Shown one piece after another: positions 56,501-64,000 of a stretch of DNA of 64,000 bases. This DNA comes from Crambe crambe (taxonomy: Eukaryota > Porifera > Demospongiae > Poecilosclerida > Crambeidae): positions 682,001 through 746,000 of the forward strand of contig OZ004594.1 in the NCBI GenBank assembly GCA_963924555.1, written 5' to 3'. Both the position numbers and the translations under genes were made by a program. The notes beneath the pieces were generated by a model. It ran no database searches. It was given only the letters and a program-made list of their open reading frames with translations, and was not told the origin of the DNA. Each line of letters opens with the position of its first letter. Position 1 is the stretch's first letter.

Positions 56501-56810
56501 TACAAAGAATGACAGGGTCCCAAATGTGTCCATTATTTGGAGGTTCCAGACATCGAGGGATATAACTTGTACACCTAGAGATATTTCCAGCTACATTCCT
56601 TCTTCTTTGTGTATGCAGGAGGAGACAGGCTCCAACCTTGTCACTGTGACCTGCATAAATCGTGAGACCATGGAGAAAGCAAGAGTACAGCCGCAGAAGT
56701 TCAACCTTGTTCGCAACAGGATGGGAGGGTGGACAAATTTCTTTGTTTCGATGTTCGAGCAACACCAGATGCAGCACTTACGGAGGCCCATGTTTAAGCC
56801 TCATAAGTGA
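50186..56810 (+). CDS. Fusion of a DyP-type peroxidase-like domain and a glycyl radical enzyme (PFL superfamily)
   Basis: 24 exons: 50186-50339, 50393-50670, 50894-51033, 51405-51839, 51951-52193, 52331-52474, 52540-52612, 52708-52872, 53082-53198, 53264-53334, 53421-53498, 53597-53735, 53834-53995, 54051-54267, 54326-54483, 54538-54663, 54718-54878, 54955-55098, 55313-55445, 55504-55644, 55744-55869, 56029-56105, 56239-56329, 56619-56810; one frame, 1254 aa. Residues 1-345 look DyP-like: GGQFLDGISN (Asp178) and HIKRA (His256, candidate haem ligand). Residues ~350-1254 are a glycyl radical enzyme: 'YNIPYGHTTYGS', 'GGCDEDGNDA', catalytic Cys838 in 'ARDYSCDGCYEP' (family GCVEP), and the radical loop RMGGWTNFF with Gly about 1228, 26 residues from the end. 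Substrate unknown. No activating radical-SAM gene is seen in the window. Introns after 50670, 51033 and 52872 use GC donors. Cytosolic by lack of signal peptide. Confidence 0.85.
56450..56570. mobile_element. CAGTG-type repeat copy in the last intron of the fusion gene
   Basis: 'Cagtgggaacttctgataaa', then 'ggtaataacctccaaaagag' and 'ccattatttggaggttcc' match the copies at 57320, 61863 and 10560. The ends are imperfect inverted repeats. Confidence 0.6.
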
Positions 56811-57029
56811 ATCGATGTCTGCTTTGTTGAACCTTGACTTGAGTATTTGTAATGGTAGTTAGAAAGATATTAGAGATAAAGTTATTGAAATCATTGAGTA
56901 GCAAGAACAGAATGGATGGGTGGGTGGGAGACTGAATTTGTAATGATAAAGAGATTAAGGATACCAAAAGATTGTAATGATAATGATAGCTAATATAGTT
57001 TGAAGTACAGTAGTTTTCCCATGACTGAC

Positions 57030-64000
<6,971 letters not shown>

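Noticed and set aside
50186..56810. Bacterial contamination as the source of the glycyl radical enzyme
   Set aside because: The gene has 23 introns with usable splice sites and lies between animal genes on the same contig.

Overview
The window looks like a compact animal nuclear genome, most likely a sponge (demosponge). The genes are intron-rich with canonical GT-AG splice sites, and the set is metazoan: non-muscle myosin II, BTAF1, ZNF207/BuGZ, CENP-X, Chibby, SCPEP1, DJ-1, TRIM-NHL proteins and DNA-PKcs. Intergenic gaps are often only 50-400 bp and many genes are head-to-head. The sponge assignment is inference. Exons were called by hand from splice signals, frame continuity and remembered family sequences. 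For the spliced genes whose full exon lists are given, the chained exons keep one open frame.

Layout. 1-1743: a ~98-99% copy of the 3' end of the myosin gene plus the tail of ZNF207, joined through a short tandem repeat to an orphan 3' end of BTAF1 (1906-2269). 2875-15011: a complete 30-exon non-muscle myosin II heavy chain (1988 aa), with transposon debris in its introns. 15438-18719: ZNF207 (-), CENPX (+) and CBY1 (-). ZNF207 and CENPX start 116 bp apart on opposite strands. 18922-20974: a serine carboxypeptidase, SCPEP1 type.

21100-36708: six paralogous genes (+,-,-,+,+,-) for heavily N-glycosylated type I membrane proteins that I cannot assign to a known family. All six have a signal-peptide exon, then a phase-1 intron, one ~1.3-1.4 kb exon for the ectodomain plus membrane segment, a phase-2 intron, and short, variable tail exons. 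Four sequence blocks with conserved cysteines are shared. A broken 2OG-Fe(II) dioxygenase gene and a relic exon of a further member lie inside the cluster.

36864-43832: DJ-1 (PARK7), a cysteine-rich membrane protein, an MRP-L20-like mitochondrial ribosomal protein and a YwrD-type gamma-glutamyltransferase. 43935-50101: two divergent TRIM-NHL genes. The first is split inside its coding frame by a 1031-bp transposon with an 8-bp target duplication. 50186-56810: a 24-exon gene fusing a DyP-type haem peroxidase-like domain to a glycyl radical enzyme of the pyruvate formate-lyase superfamily, with the catalytic Cys and radical Gly motifs present; three of its introns use GC donors. 57030-64000: the 3' part of DNA-PKcs (FAT, kinase, FATC), running off the right edge.

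The two most notable items are the six-gene receptor-like cluster and the peroxidase/glycyl-radical-enzyme fusion.
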